Shown: positions 1 through 7,932, counted from the stretch's first letter. The stretch is DNA of 64,000 nucleotides from Saprospirales bacterium (GCA_016711045.1 JADJTT010000001.1:496001-560000); one strand, 5' to 3'. Made by a program: numbers and translations. The notes: generated by a model from the letters alone, not told the origin.

Positions 1-1042
1 CCTTGATCCGCAATCCGCCCACCGGTACCGGCGCAGAAGTGGCGTTGTATACTTCCACAAACTGCAACTTCTCTTTAGGATGTGCGGTACCCGGATCGGC
101 AAACAGCACCTCCGAAATGACCAGGGTACCCTCTGGAATAATATTGCGGACTACTTCCAGTTCAAAGTTCGTGCAATTGCCGTGGAGGTCGCAAATATTC
201 TCCACGTTCAGGGTATAGTAGGCCCCTTGTGTAAGCCTTGGGTTCAGCGCCAGTCTGACGGTATATCCTCCGTCTAACAATGATACGCGTTGCACTTTTG
301 GCAAAGTCGCACTACCCGGAGGGTTCAGCCCGCCTTCTTCCGGCCAGGTAAAGGTGTAATTGTTCTTATCGCGGGCGTTGGAGGAGAGCAGTGGCTCGCT
401 AAAGTAAAGTTCAATCGTATTGTAGTTAGTGGGGTTCACCTCTCCCCAAATGAAGGGTGCGAATATATCCGTCGGTTCGGTGGCAATGTGGACATCGTCG
501 ATCAGGACAATAGCAGGCAGGTGTGGCCCACCTCCTGATTTCACATTGAACCGCACCACCACCTGACTATTGTTGAATGCGGTCGGCGGTAACGGGTAGA
601 GAAAATACTGGAATGACATGTCTTGATTATCAAACCCTTGTTCGCCACCTATTTTCATGCCAAAGCTAAAGGAAGCGCCTCCATTCGTGGAAAGCGAAAC
701 AGAGAGCCGGGTCTTCTTCAGGTCTTCTTCCCCACCATTCTTAAGGGTGGCTACCCAAAAACCTACATATGCATTTTGCTTGCCGGTAAGGTTGAGGCGC
801 ACCTGTGCGAAAGTCGGAATCTCTTCCCCAACAGGAAGCATTTTCATCGAGTAATTTCCATCTTCATAATAGCGTGTAACGCGATCCATACTGTTTCTCA
901 ACCACCCAGGATAGAACATGGAGCTGTTGGAAAATTCCGTAGTAAAATCTTGATCATAAGGAATAGTAAGCGGTGTTTGTCCTGAAAGGGCAATTGCCAA
1001 TCCAAGGAGTACTACTAACGGGAACACTTTAAATAATCTCAT
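1..1042 (-). CDS. Secreted lamin-tail/Ig-like surface protein (partial, runs off left edge)
   Basis: An uninterrupted reading frame of 347 codons begins at ATG 1042 and leaves the window at its 3' side. It opens with a hydrophobic signal peptide of about 20 residues ending near LSGQ. Residues about 20-185 form a beta-rich jelly-roll-like region (motifs GFWVATLKNGG and LIDDVHIA). Residues about 190-300 resemble an SbsA-type Ig-like domain (TIELYFSEPL). The last visible part (VISEVLFADPGT, then FVEVYN) looks like the start of a lamin-tail domain. Such proteins are exported surface proteins in Bacteroidota; the missing C-terminus would probably hold more domains or a T9SS signal. The next gene upstream, 1433-2062, is a short paralogue of the first 185 residues. 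Function is inferred only at the level of a secreted adhesin-like protein. Confidence 0.75.
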   Translation of the reverse strand, partial: MRLFKVFPLVVLLGLAIALSGQTPLTIPYDQDFTTEFSNSSMFYPGWLRNSMDRVTRYYEDGNYSMKMLPVGEEIPTFAQVRLNLTGKQNAYVGFWVATLKNGGEEDLKKTRLSVSLSTNGGASFSFGMKIGGEQGFDNQDMSFQYFLYPLPPTAFNNSQVVVRFNVKSGGGPHLPAIVLIDDVHIATEPTDIFAPFIWGEVNPTNYNTIELYFSEPLLSSNARDKNNYTFTWPEEGGLNPPGSATLPKVQRVSLLDGGYTVRLALNPRLTQGAYYTLNVENICDLHGNCTNFELEVVRNIIPEGTLVISEVLFADPGTAHPKEKLQFVEVYNATSAPVPVGGLRIK

Positions 1043-1215
1043 GGCTTGTTTATTGGTTTAATAGGTTTTACAATCGCTCGGGCATTAACATCCATTCCCT
1101 TTGCAGGCTGCACAGGGGAATACAATTCACCATTCATTATTTCCGGAAAGTAATTTGGAGGAAAACGGCGATTAAGATCTTTAATCGGTTCAAATATGAA
1201 ACAACCGTCATTCAA
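1039..1215 (-). CDS. Possible 58-residue ORF overlapping the next start
   Basis: A short frame from TTG 1215 (or ATG 1143 for a 34-residue version) ends in TGA at 1039-1041, so its stop overlaps the ATG of the partial surface-protein gene in an ATGA junction. The peptide is rich in Pro, Lys and Asn (for example FPPNYFPEIMNGELYSP) and resembles no family I know. The stop-start overlap suggests translational coupling, but the frame is short, lacks a clear start, and may be a chance opening in the 5' leader. Confidence 0.22.
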   Translation of the reverse strand: MNDGCFIFEPIKDLNRRFPPNYFPEIMNGELYSPVQPAKGMDVNARAIVKPIKPINKP

Positions 1216-1324
1216 TCACAATGACAATTGTTTCTCGCTGGTCATTACGCACACAACAATATGATTAACAATTAGATGCGTAGCAATTATTTAGATTTTT
1301 TAAGGAACTTTTAAGAAAAAAAAC

Positions 1325-1353
1325 AGCGCGGGCAGCCTGCTGCTGTCCGCGCT
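1325..1353 (-). terminator. Rho-independent terminator after the short paralogue
   Basis: Arms of 11 bp (AGCGCGGGCAG and CTGTCCGCGCT, one G-T pair) enclose a 7-base loop. A-runs flank the hairpin on both sides of the + strand, so on the minus strand it is followed by eight T residues. It lies 80 bp past the stop of the gene at 1433-2062 and could act in both directions. Confidence 0.7.
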
Positions 1354-1432
1354 ATAAAAAAAAAAGAGGGACTGATGCCCCTCCTCTTCGGTTAATTGGG
1401 ATTATAAACTACCCAGCCGATCAGGCTTTCCT

Positions 1433-2062
1433 TCACTCCAATGTTACAATGAAGGGCGGCACTACATCTGTTGGCGCCTGGGCGATCCGAATATCGTCCA
1501 GCAGCAGAATGGCCGGCTGTTCCTGGCTTCCGTCCGACCACACTGAAAATCGAAGGACCACGTTTCTCTGGCCATCGGTTACAAGTGGAAACGGATACTG
1601 GAAGTACTGGAAGGTTGTCGTTTGATTGGCAAACCCGTTGGCAGGTCCTACAGGAATTAAAAACCCGAAATCTTTCCCGCCGTTGGTGGAAATCGAAACG
1701 GACAAATAGCTTCGCTGCAAATCCTTGCTGCCTCCGTTCTTTAACGTGGCAACCCAAAAGCCCAGGAATAGGTTCTTTTTGCCTCCAAGGTCCAGCGACA
1801 CCTGTGCGATGACAGGTTTATTTCCATCCGGCAGTATGGCCATGGAGAACAGGTCGGAATGCCCTTGCCAGTTAAACTGGAATAGCTGCCCGTTGTCCGC
1901 TTTATTCCACCACCAGTTGGGCAGAAAAACCTGCGATTCAGGATTAAAATTCGCGCTGAAATCCTCGTTGTATGGAAAAGAACGTATGGGCAATTGAGCT
2001 TGGGAAAGCAAAGGAAGCATCCCCAATACCCAGCATACCAGGTAAATTGGTAGTTTTCTCAT
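1433..2062 (-). CDS. Secreted jelly-roll protein, short paralogue of the 1-1042 gene
   Basis: This 209-residue protein has a clear signal peptide (MRKLPIYLVCWVLGMLP, cleavage after LSQAQ) followed by one beta-rich domain. It matches the N-terminal domain of the neighbouring gene at 1-1042 motif by motif (FLGFWVATLKNGG, SVSISTNGG, LLLDDIRIAQAPTD). It stops only eight residues after the point where the neighbour passes into its Ig-like domain (PPFIVTLE, then TGA). The pair therefore looks like a tandem duplication in which this copy lost, or never had, the downstream domains. A terminator follows at 1325-1353. The role is unknown; secretion to the periplasm or surface is inferred from the signal peptide. 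Confidence 0.75.
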   Translation of the reverse strand: MRKLPIYLVCWVLGMLPLLSQAQLPIRSFPYNEDFSANFNPESQVFLPNWWWNKADNGQLFQFNWQGHSDLFSMAILPDGNKPVIAQVSLDLGGKKNLFLGFWVATLKNGGSKDLQRSYLSVSISTNGGKDFGFLIPVGPANGFANQTTTFQYFQYPFPLVTDGQRNVVLRFSVWSDGSQEQPAILLLDDIRIAQAPTDVVPPFIVTLE

Positions 2063-2144
2063 GATTAGCTCTGTTTCGCTGTCAAAGGGCTGGGATCCCC
2101 TTCTTTATTAACGGTATTATGAACAAAAAATTCCACTTTTCCAA

Positions 2145-2156
2145 TGACAAATGTCA
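2145..2156. promoter_or_regulatory. FNR/CRP-type palindrome TGAC-N4-GTCA
   Basis: The 12-mer TGACAAATGTCA is a perfect half-site palindrome in the divergent intergenic region between the genes starting at 2062 (-) and 2244 (+). It has the same form as the sites at the cbb3 locus (41559-41570 and 48242-48253). A single 12-bp match in a 180-bp region could still be chance. Confidence 0.35.
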
Positions 2157-2243
2157 CCCCTATCCATGCTGTTGATCATCGGAGTCCCTTGGTAAGAGTT
2201 CCTATTTTGCCAATTGCACAACGAACCCAAAAATTAGTGTAGT

Positions 2244-2579
2244 ATGTATCTATACGTCGAACTTTGGAAGCCGCGCCCTGAATGGGAAAATTTGCCACGC
2301 GAACAACGGGAGGAATTCCTGTCTCAGGTCGTTCATGGCGTAAACCGTATGCAGGAACTGGACGTAAAACTCGTAGGGTTTTCACTCTGCGATGAAGAAA
2401 CGCCCCACCATTCCGAATTCCGGTACATTGCCGTTTGGCAGATGCCCAACCTGGGACATGTGCACATGCTGGAAAAAGCCGTAAAAAAAGAAGGTTGGGA
2501 AAACTTCTTTGAGATCATTAACGCCCGCGGCAGCCTGGTACCTATCGAGGCTATCCGGGAAGATATGGTCCGGATCTAG
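2244..2579 (+). CDS. Small conserved cytoplasmic protein, 111 aa
   Basis: This soluble 111-residue protein starts at ATG 2244, with no signal peptide or membrane segment. The pattern of an N-terminal strand (MYLYVELWKP), a long helix (about residues 18-40), a strand pair (VGFSLCDEE, FRYIAVWQMP) and a final helix and strand (about residues 72-108) is what is expected of a small alpha/beta-barrel of the dimeric ferredoxin-like type. I do not recognise the family with certainty; DUF6616-like is a guess. It is transcribed divergently from the secreted paralogue, with a TGAC-N4-GTCA palindrome between them, and lies 115 bp before the CPBP protease gene. Confidence 0.65.
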   Translation: MYLYVELWKPRPEWENLPREQREEFLSQVVHGVNRMQELDVKLVGFSLCDEETPHHSEFRYIAVWQMPNLGHVHMLEKAVKKEGWENFFEIINARGSLVPIEAIREDMVRI

Positions 2580-2694
2580 CGCTCAATCCTATACGAATTT
2601 CCACGACCGATCCGCTTGCATTCTCCATACGGTATGGAAGATGCCTTCAGCTTTTTGCGGCTACCCGGAGGTGTCGACAGCACTAAACTGATTA

Positions 2695-3636
2695 ATGAAA
2701 CTCATCCTCGAATACCTTCGGTCTTATTTTTTTGAGCACTTTCGTTGGAAGCTCTACCTGGGGGTTTTTCTATTTATCGGCGCCCTGATTACGTTCAACT
2801 ACGTGCTCGACTTTGAACATCAGGTCATTGGCCGACAGGGCTTTTGGGGGCGAATGTCGCTACTCCTGCTGCTCCATGGGCTGGCCTATTACGGCGTTTT
2901 GCTATTGGTAGCCTGGCAAACCGGCCACATACAAGGGTTGCGGGAACGGAACTTTTGGATCAAAAGCGGGCTGGGATTCCTGATCCTTTGTACCTACCGG
3001 GCTTTCCCCTATCTGGATGTGGTCGCCCATTGGGTGCCAAGGGAACTGTCGGTCTTTATGCTACGCATTGTCAAATACACCCTGGGGTGGACGATTGCAG
3101 CCATACCCCTTTTCCTGATCTATCTCGCCTACGACCGCCATTCCGGAAACGGGTTTTATGGACTCAAATTCCGAAAGGTGAACTTCCGCCCCTATGCAGC
3201 CATGCTGCTCGTCGTGGGACCGCTGGCTTTTTTCGCGTCTTTCACCGAGAGTTTCCTCAAGACCTACCCAAAGTACAAACCGGATCAAGGGGTCCTGTTT
3301 GCGGATTTCATGGGCCTCCCGGATTGGGGCGGACTCTTGTTTTTTGAAATCGCGTATCTCTCTACCTTCCTTTTCGTCGAGTTGTTCTTCCGGGGCTTCC
3401 TCATCATCGGGCTCGACAAATACCTCAAAACGGACGTAGTCCTTCCCATGGCCGCTACTTATGCCATTTTCCACTTTGGTAAACCATTGGGCGAAACCAT
3501 CAGCTCGGTGTTCGGAGGTTATTTGCTCGGAATCTTTGCGTTGAAAGGCCGTAACATCTGGGGAGGGGTCTTTATCCACATGGGCATCGCCTTTTTTATG
3601 GAGCTCTTTGCGTATTTACAGAAATACGTTTTTTAG
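2695..3636 (+). CDS. CPBP-family intramembrane metalloprotease (CAAX protease-like)
   Basis: A 313-residue polytopic membrane protein with about seven or eight hydrophobic segments. The C-terminal third carries the CPBP/Abi signature: E229-x3-R233 in VELFFRG, H260 in YAIFHF and H295 in FIHMG. In most family members the first motif is EExxxR; here the first Glu is replaced by Val228, and the FxxxH motif has Tyr in place of Phe. The catalytic set is thus slightly divergent, and activity is likely but not certain. Family members cleave prenylated or other membrane substrates, or serve in bacteriocin immunity. Its 3' end overlaps the convergent gene at 3633 by 4 bp. Confidence 0.8.
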   Translation: MKLILEYLRSYFFEHFRWKLYLGVFLFIGALITFNYVLDFEHQVIGRQGFWGRMSLLLLLHGLAYYGVLLLVAWQTGHIQGLRERNFWIKSGLGFLILCTYRAFPYLDVVAHWVPRELSVFMLRIVKYTLGWTIAAIPLFLIYLAYDRHSGNGFYGLKFRKVNFRPYAAMLLVVGPLAFFASFTESFLKTYPKYKPDQGVLFADFMGLPDWGGLLFFEIAYLSTFLFVELFFRGFLIIGLDKYLKTDVVLPMAATYAIFHFGKPLGETISSVFGGYLLGIFALKGRNIWGGVFIHMGIAFFMELFAYLQKYVF

Positions 3637-5261
3637 CGCACCAACAGGATATCGCCTTTCTTCTGTCGTATTTTTCCGTTGATAAACTGCACTTCCAGGA
3701 AATAAACGTATACCCCGGGCGGCATGGGGCGTCCTCCAAGCGTACCATCCCATCCTACTTTCGGAGACGGGCTCAAAGGGGTGTTCCTTTCTTCATAGAC
3801 CAGTGTGCCCCAACGATCGTAGATCTGAAAAACCCCGACGACACCCACGCCCGCCTGCCCCATGACGCCTGCCCGATCGTTTATGCCGTCGAAATTGGGC
3901 GAGAAAACATTGGGGATGTACAGTTCCGATTCACAAGGCCTGAAATCGATCTGAATAGTATCTCGAGCTTCCCCGCATTCATTGGATGCCGCTATATGGT
4001 AACTTCCAGGCTCTATGACTTCCAGAAAAGCAGTGGCCTCCCCCGTATTCCAAAAGTATTGATCAATACTCTTTCCGAATGCCTGGAGCAAAATCGGCTC
4101 TCCTGTGCAGCCTGTTAAATTAGGCCCCAAAGCCACCTTCGGAAGGTCGATCCGGGTCAGCGTGATCCAGTCTTCCGTAATGCAATTTGCATCCAGGCTG
4201 ACCGTCACCCGGTATGATCCGGATTGTAAAATCTCCAGCTGAGGCGACGATGAAGCGCTGGCAGACCAGAAATACTGAGGAAGGGGCGTGGTATTCAGCG
4301 GAGTGGCATCGAGCACAAAGGGCGTTCCCTCGCAAAAGGTCGTGTCAGGGCCCAATTCCACCACCAGCGAATCTTCGTGCACGAAGACGGTGGTCGTATC
4401 GTAAAAGGGAAGCTGGCAGTCATCGCGCATCTCCACGAGGTAAGTCGTTGTCTCCGAAGGAGCTGCGACCGGATTGGGTATGTAGGGATTGCTGAGTCCT
4501 TCTGCCGGCGACCACAGGTAAGAGGTACTCCCGCTAACCTCCAATTGCACCTGCCCCCCCGCACAGATGTGCACATCGGGCTGCTGTTGGAAGAACGTAG
4601 TATAATCGAGGCAAACCTGCTGCACATTAAAGGCAGATCCTGTGCCTGCTGTAAATCCCCAATACACCCAGGGATCGCCATCGAAAATCTCCATCACGAT
4701 ATCGCCTGTGTAAGAAAGCCGAAGTTCGCAATCGAACCACACCTGCAGAAGTTGCTGCCCGGCATCCCAATCTACCCGCACGCGGTGAAAATCGCAGTCT
4801 TCGATATTAGGATCATTGGGATCGGCCTGCACAGGGCCCGCGAGGTTGGAGAAGGAGCTGTTGTGGTTGAGGTCGCCATCTCTCACAATGGCAATATGGT
4901 CATACCAGGGATCGCCAAAATCATTGTTCTGCCAGGTATCAAATTCTACTCCAAGGGAAGGGGCGATGGTCTGGAAGCCCAGGCCGCCGCCCGCCTGTCC
5001 GAAGGACGTGCTGATCGGCTGAAACCCGAATACAATACCATCTGCTCCACCTGCATCCGTACATCCCAGGCTCAATTTAAATATGGCCTGGAAAGATTCG
5101 TTCAAATTGATCTTATTGGGACTCCAGATTGACCCGCCTGTGAACAGCGTTGCGGGAGTTAGTAAATAGCACGATCCTGACAACTTGGAGGCTGCTCCAT
5201 TCAGGTAGAATTGGGAAAAACCCAAAAACGGGATCATCAAAAAAAGTAAAACCAGTCTCAT
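3633..5261 (-). CDS. Secreted lectin-like protein with gliding-motility (T9SS type B) C-terminal domain
   Basis: A 542-residue exported protein. After a signal peptide (ending near GFSQ) residues about 18-215 look like an L-type lectin/concanavalin-like domain (GGADGIVFGFQ, LGVEFDTWQN, HRVRVDW). Residues about 220-430 hold repeated Ig/PKD-like modules typical of Bacteroidota adhesins. The last about 95 residues are the CHU-type C-terminal domain (LYIPNVFSPNFDGIND, FQIYDRWGTLVYE, GWDGTLGGRPMPPGVYVY), the type B signal for export and surface attachment by the type IX system. It probably binds glycans at the cell surface. The genome must encode a T9SS, none of whose core genes lie in this window. 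Confidence 0.88.
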   Translation of the reverse strand: MRLVLLFLMIPFLGFSQFYLNGAASKLSGSCYLLTPATLFTGGSIWSPNKINLNESFQAIFKLSLGCTDAGGADGIVFGFQPISTSFGQAGGGLGFQTIAPSLGVEFDTWQNNDFGDPWYDHIAIVRDGDLNHNSSFSNLAGPVQADPNDPNIEDCDFHRVRVDWDAGQQLLQVWFDCELRLSYTGDIVMEIFDGDPWVYWGFTAGTGSAFNVQQVCLDYTTFFQQQPDVHICAGGQVQLEVSGSTSYLWSPAEGLSNPYIPNPVAAPSETTTYLVEMRDDCQLPFYDTTTVFVHEDSLVVELGPDTTFCEGTPFVLDATPLNTTPLPQYFWSASASSSPQLEILQSGSYRVTVSLDANCITEDWITLTRIDLPKVALGPNLTGCTGEPILLQAFGKSIDQYFWNTGEATAFLEVIEPGSYHIAASNECGEARDTIQIDFRPCESELYIPNVFSPNFDGINDRAGVMGQAGVGVVGVFQIYDRWGTLVYEERNTPLSPSPKVGWDGTLGGRPMPPGVYVYFLEVQFINGKIRQKKGDILLVR

Positions 5262-5385
5262 CAGGCAATTTATTGTAAGTAGTGTTTTTAGAATGTGCCC
5301 TCTTTCCTAATTTATTTGGGGTTTATGGAACTTTTTTACCCTACAAGCTCTTGTAAAGAAAACCTTTTCAATGAGATATATCCTA

Positions 5386-5482
5386 ACTCCTGTTACGCAC
5401 CAGCGCTTAATTCTATTTGAAAAGACGAATTTGCCGCCACAGGCGTCAAATTCGTCTTTTCAAATCAAGTGTGTACCATCAG
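5386..5482. repeat. Palindromic intergenic element, single-hairpin copy of the 48.1-kb element
   Basis: The left edge ACTCCTGTTACG is identical to the left edge of the element at 48048-48204. A 24-bp-arm hairpin follows at 5415-5465 (loop ACA, one arm mismatch), almost the same sequence as the first hairpin at 48080-48130. The right edge GTGTACCATCAG resembles GCGTAACATCAG of the other copy. The second hairpin present at 48.1 kb is missing here. The element lies between divergent genes (5261 minus, 5657 plus), so it is not simply a terminator. Confidence 0.75.
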
Positions 5483-5531
5483 TTATCCTAATTCAAGACA
5501 CCCTTCTTTGTTGAGGGCACCCCAAAAAACC

Positions 5532-5561
5532 AAAAGGCCGTTGCAGCTGCAACGGCCTTTT
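5532..5561 (+). terminator. Terminator-like perfect palindrome in a divergent region
   Basis: A 30-bp perfect palindrome (arms AAAAGGCCGTTGCAG) is followed by TTTTTTATT on the + strand. It lies 95 bp before the next + gene and has no + gene upstream, because the region is divergent. It would fit the end of an unannotated small RNA starting between about 5300 and 5500, or a leader attenuator of the gene at 5657. Confidence 0.5.
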
Positions 5562-5656
5562 TTATTGACGAAAATCATAGCAAATTTCGGCGAAAAGGCT
5601 TAACTCATGGGTGCAAAAAGGGAGTGTGCACTTTTAATTACCCTAATTGCATTTTC

Positions 5657-6022
5657 ATGAAACAGATTGCTCGTTCACCCAGACAGATCACGGTCTTCTA
5701 CGACCCCGAATCTTGTCGTTGTGGGAAAGTGCTGGCTGTCATCCGGGCACAGGGCTTCCCAATCCAGGATATCGACATCACCAAGAATCCGCTCACGGAA
5801 GAGCAGCTTTTTGAAATTGCCGACCTCCTTCAAATGACGCTTTCCGAACTCGTCAATCGGGACCACCCGGTATACATGAAGCGCTTTGGCGATTTCGATT
5901 TAAACGATGAAGACTGGGCTAAAATGATCCACAAAAACCCGCAGATCATGAAAAATCCTATCGTCATCCATGGCGACAAGGCATTCCTGATCGCGTCCCC
6001 AATGGAAGCGACGAAAGTGTAA
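5657..6022 (+). CDS. ArsC/Spx-like thioredoxin-fold protein
   Basis: A 121-residue protein from ATG 5657; an in-frame ATG at 5624 would add 11 unlikely residues. The N-terminal strand, CxC motif (ESCRCGK) and following helix match the arsenate reductase/Spx fold, and the end (MKNPIVIHGDKAFLIASP) aligns with the family's IKRPI...ARLGRP segment. The arginines that bind arsenate in true ArsC are replaced (Asn for Arg in MKNPI, Phe and Ala in AFLIASP), and the active-site CxxS form is absent. It is therefore an ArsC-family protein of unknown substrate rather than a proven arsenate reductase. Confidence 0.75.
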   Translation: MKQIARSPRQITVFYDPESCRCGKVLAVIRAQGFPIQDIDITKNPLTEEQLFEIADLLQMTLSELVNRDHPVYMKRFGDFDLNDEDWAKMIHKNPQIMKNPIVIHGDKAFLIASPMEATKV

Positions 6023-6140
6023 GTTTTTTCGGATGCGAAGTGTGGAATAGAAAGAACAGGGACGGGGAAACTAATTGGAGAAATTTCGGGTTTATATGAC
6101 TTCACGAGTATAATCGAATAATCCCGAAAATCCAGGTCCC

Positions 6141-6488
6141 ATGTTCGCCCGCTCTATCCAACTGTACCGAAACTCCTTTAGTGGTCTCTCCCGGGAGGTG
6201 TGGTTGCTTGCCGGGGTGATGCTCATCAACCGGAGCGGTACGATGGTTATTCCGTTTATGACCATCTATCTCACGCAACAGTTGGGATTTTCTTTCGGCC
6301 AGGCTGGTTTGGTCATGAGTTGCTTTGGCGCCGGCTCTATCTTGGGCACTTACCTCGGCGGCCGCCTGTCCGACCGGTTTGGATATTATCCGGTGATGTT
6401 TTGGAGCCTCTTCCTCGGGGGCGCCATGTTTATGCTATTGATGTGGATGCACAGCCTGCTTCAGTTTTGTGTGACGATCTTTTTCTGA
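6141..6488 (+). CDS. MFS transporter, N-terminal part (frame broken at 6480)
   Basis: This 115-codon frame covers the first three to four membrane helices of a major facilitator transporter, with the family signature GGRLSDRFGY in the loop after helix 2. It ends in an early TGA at 6486-6488. The remainder continues without loss of sequence in the -1 frame (6479-7360). The join lies at ATC-TTT-TTC-TGA; one more T in the five-T run would restore a single protein of about 406 residues. Either the assembly lost a base, or the gene is a fresh pseudogene, or ribosomes slip there. The substrate is not evident; drug or metabolite efflux is the usual role of this group. Confidence 0.75.
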   Translation: MFARSIQLYRNSFSGLSREVWLLAGVMLINRSGTMVIPFMTIYLTQQLGFSFGQAGLVMSCFGAGSILGTYLGGRLSDRFGYYPVMFWSLFLGGAMFMLLMWMHSLLQFCVTIFF

Positions 6489-7360
6489 GCCTGATCGCCG
6501 ATGCCTTCCGGCCTGCCAACATGGCTTCCGTAGGCGCATACAGCAGTCCGCAAAACCTGACGCGCTCGATCTCCCTCATTCGTCTGGCCGTCAACCTGGG
6601 CTTCTCCGTAGGCCCCGCTGTAGGCGGTATCCTGGCTGCTTCGCTGGGTTATAACTGGCTCTTTGTTGTCGATGGAGTGACCTGCATGGCAGCCGCATTG
6701 TTCTTCCGCAGCTACCTGAAGCCCAAACCGAAGTTAGTAGTGCCTGAGGAAGAAGGACCTGAAATGAAGATGGCCGTTCCCGTGAAAAGCCCGTATCGGG
6801 ATAAGCACTTTCTGATCTTTGTCGGGTTGATGCTGCTCACTGCTATTTCCTTTATGCAGCTGTTCACCACACTGCCGGTCTTCCTGAAGCAGGAGTACGG
6901 ACTGTCCGACAGTATTGTGGGGTTGCTGCTTGCCTTCAACGGGTTGCTCATTTCCGCCCTGGAGATGCCGCTGATCTACTCCATCGAAGGTCGATACCAG
7001 CGCATGGCGCTCATCCGCCTTGGCGCTATCCTGATCGGATTGAGCTATCTGGTGCTGAACCTGGGTCATTGGGTGGTCCTGCTGTTCGTCTCCATCATCG
7101 CCATCACTTTCGGGGAAATGGCGAACTTCCCGTTCAGCAACTCCTTCGCCGTCGGTCGCTCGAATGACTCAAACCGCGGGCAGTATATGGCATTGTACTC
7201 CATGTCCTTTTCCATGGCGCACGTCATAGCTCCTACCCTGGGCATGCAACTGGCCGGTCATTTCGGCTTTTTCACCCTCTGGATGGTTATGGGCGGGTTG
7301 TGCGGAGTGACCGTGCTGGGGTATTGGTGGTTGGAAGGCAAACTGGGCAAGGAAGACTAA
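6479..7360 (+). CDS. MFS transporter, C-terminal part
   Basis: The open frame picks up exactly where 6141-6488 fails (LFLSLIADAFRPANMASVGAY). It carries helices four to twelve, including the long loop with a charged stretch (about 6720-6790) that separates the two six-helix halves. The first in-frame ATG for independent translation is 6521. It ends 4 bp inside the convergent gene at 7357. The codons and the hydrophobic pattern are undisturbed over 290 residues, which favours a sequencing error or a very recent mutation over long-standing decay. Confidence 0.75.
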   Translation, partial: LFLSLIADAFRPANMASVGAYSSPQNLTRSISLIRLAVNLGFSVGPAVGGILAASLGYNWLFVVDGVTCMAAALFFRSYLKPKPKLVVPEEEGPEMKMAVPVKSPYRDKHFLIFVGLMLLTAISFMQLFTTLPVFLKQEYGLSDSIVGLLLAFNGLLISALEMPLIYSIEGRYQRMALIRLGAILIGLSYLVLNLGHWVVLLFVSIIAITFGEMANFPFSNSFAVGRSNDSNRGQYMALYSMSFSMAHVIAPTLGMQLAGHFGFFTLWMVMGGLCGVTVLGYWWLEGKLGKED

Positions 7361-7887
7361 CCTGCGGCTCCTGAAGCAGCTCCTTTTCGCGTCTTGTACA
7401 GATTGGCAGCATAGGTGCAGATAGCCAGCATTGTCTCCTCCGGCGACTGCAGGTACTGGGTTTCCAAAGGATACACCCGGTAGTCATATCGCATTTTCGA
7501 CCACCTAAACCGGGGCGCCATTACAAAGATTGGGTTTTTGATATCGTCTTCCAGCAAGAAGCGCTGGTTGAATACCCCTTTGATTCGCAGCAGGTAATGC
7601 CGTTCCTGCCGTTGGTAATCCAGCAGCCGGATAATCATCTGCATCTTCCAGTTGAAGACGATATCGCCCACATCTTCCCCATCCAGTAAGATGTCAAATT
7701 TGGAATTGAACACATTCCTGGGCACGATTTCCAGGACGCGGCCATTTGCCTCGCCTGCGGCTTTCGCCGACAACCAGCTTGGATAATTGAGGTGAGCCCA
7801 AAGGCGTTGGTCTGCATCAAACACTTCGAAGTTGCCCCTTGCGGTGATGGTGCGGATGTAATATTTCGATGACGGGGTTTCCTTCAT
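7357..7887 (-). CDS. Conserved hypothetical protein, 176 aa
   Basis: ATG 7887 is preferred because GGAG lies 11-12 bases upstream; a GTG at 7905 would add six residues. The protein is soluble and beta-rich, with repeated short strands (KYYIRTITARGNFEVFDAD, DILLDGEDVGDIVFNW), resembling in outline a LURP-one/tubby-like scramblase barrel, but I cannot assign it. The C-terminal helix (EETMLAICTYAANLY) resembles the end of such barrels. It is convergent with the MFS gene (4-bp overlap) and faces the repeat-bearing leader of the metalloprotease gene. Confidence 0.6.
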   Translation of the reverse strand: MKETPSSKYYIRTITARGNFEVFDADQRLWAHLNYPSWLSAKAAGEANGRVLEIVPRNVFNSKFDILLDGEDVGDIVFNWKMQMIIRLLDYQRQERHYLLRIKGVFNQRFLLEDDIKNPIFVMAPRFRWSKMRYDYRVYPLETQYLQSPEETMLAICTYAANLYKTRKGAASGAAG

Positions 7888-7932
7888 TATTTTTAATTTC
7901 TCCACTAAAATACAATTTCATTGCAGATTACA

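Noticed and set aside
4377..5132. 251-residue + strand ORF inside the lectin-like gene
   Set aside because: It lies wholly inside the well-supported minus-strand gene 3633-5261 and has no domain; it is an antisense shadow.
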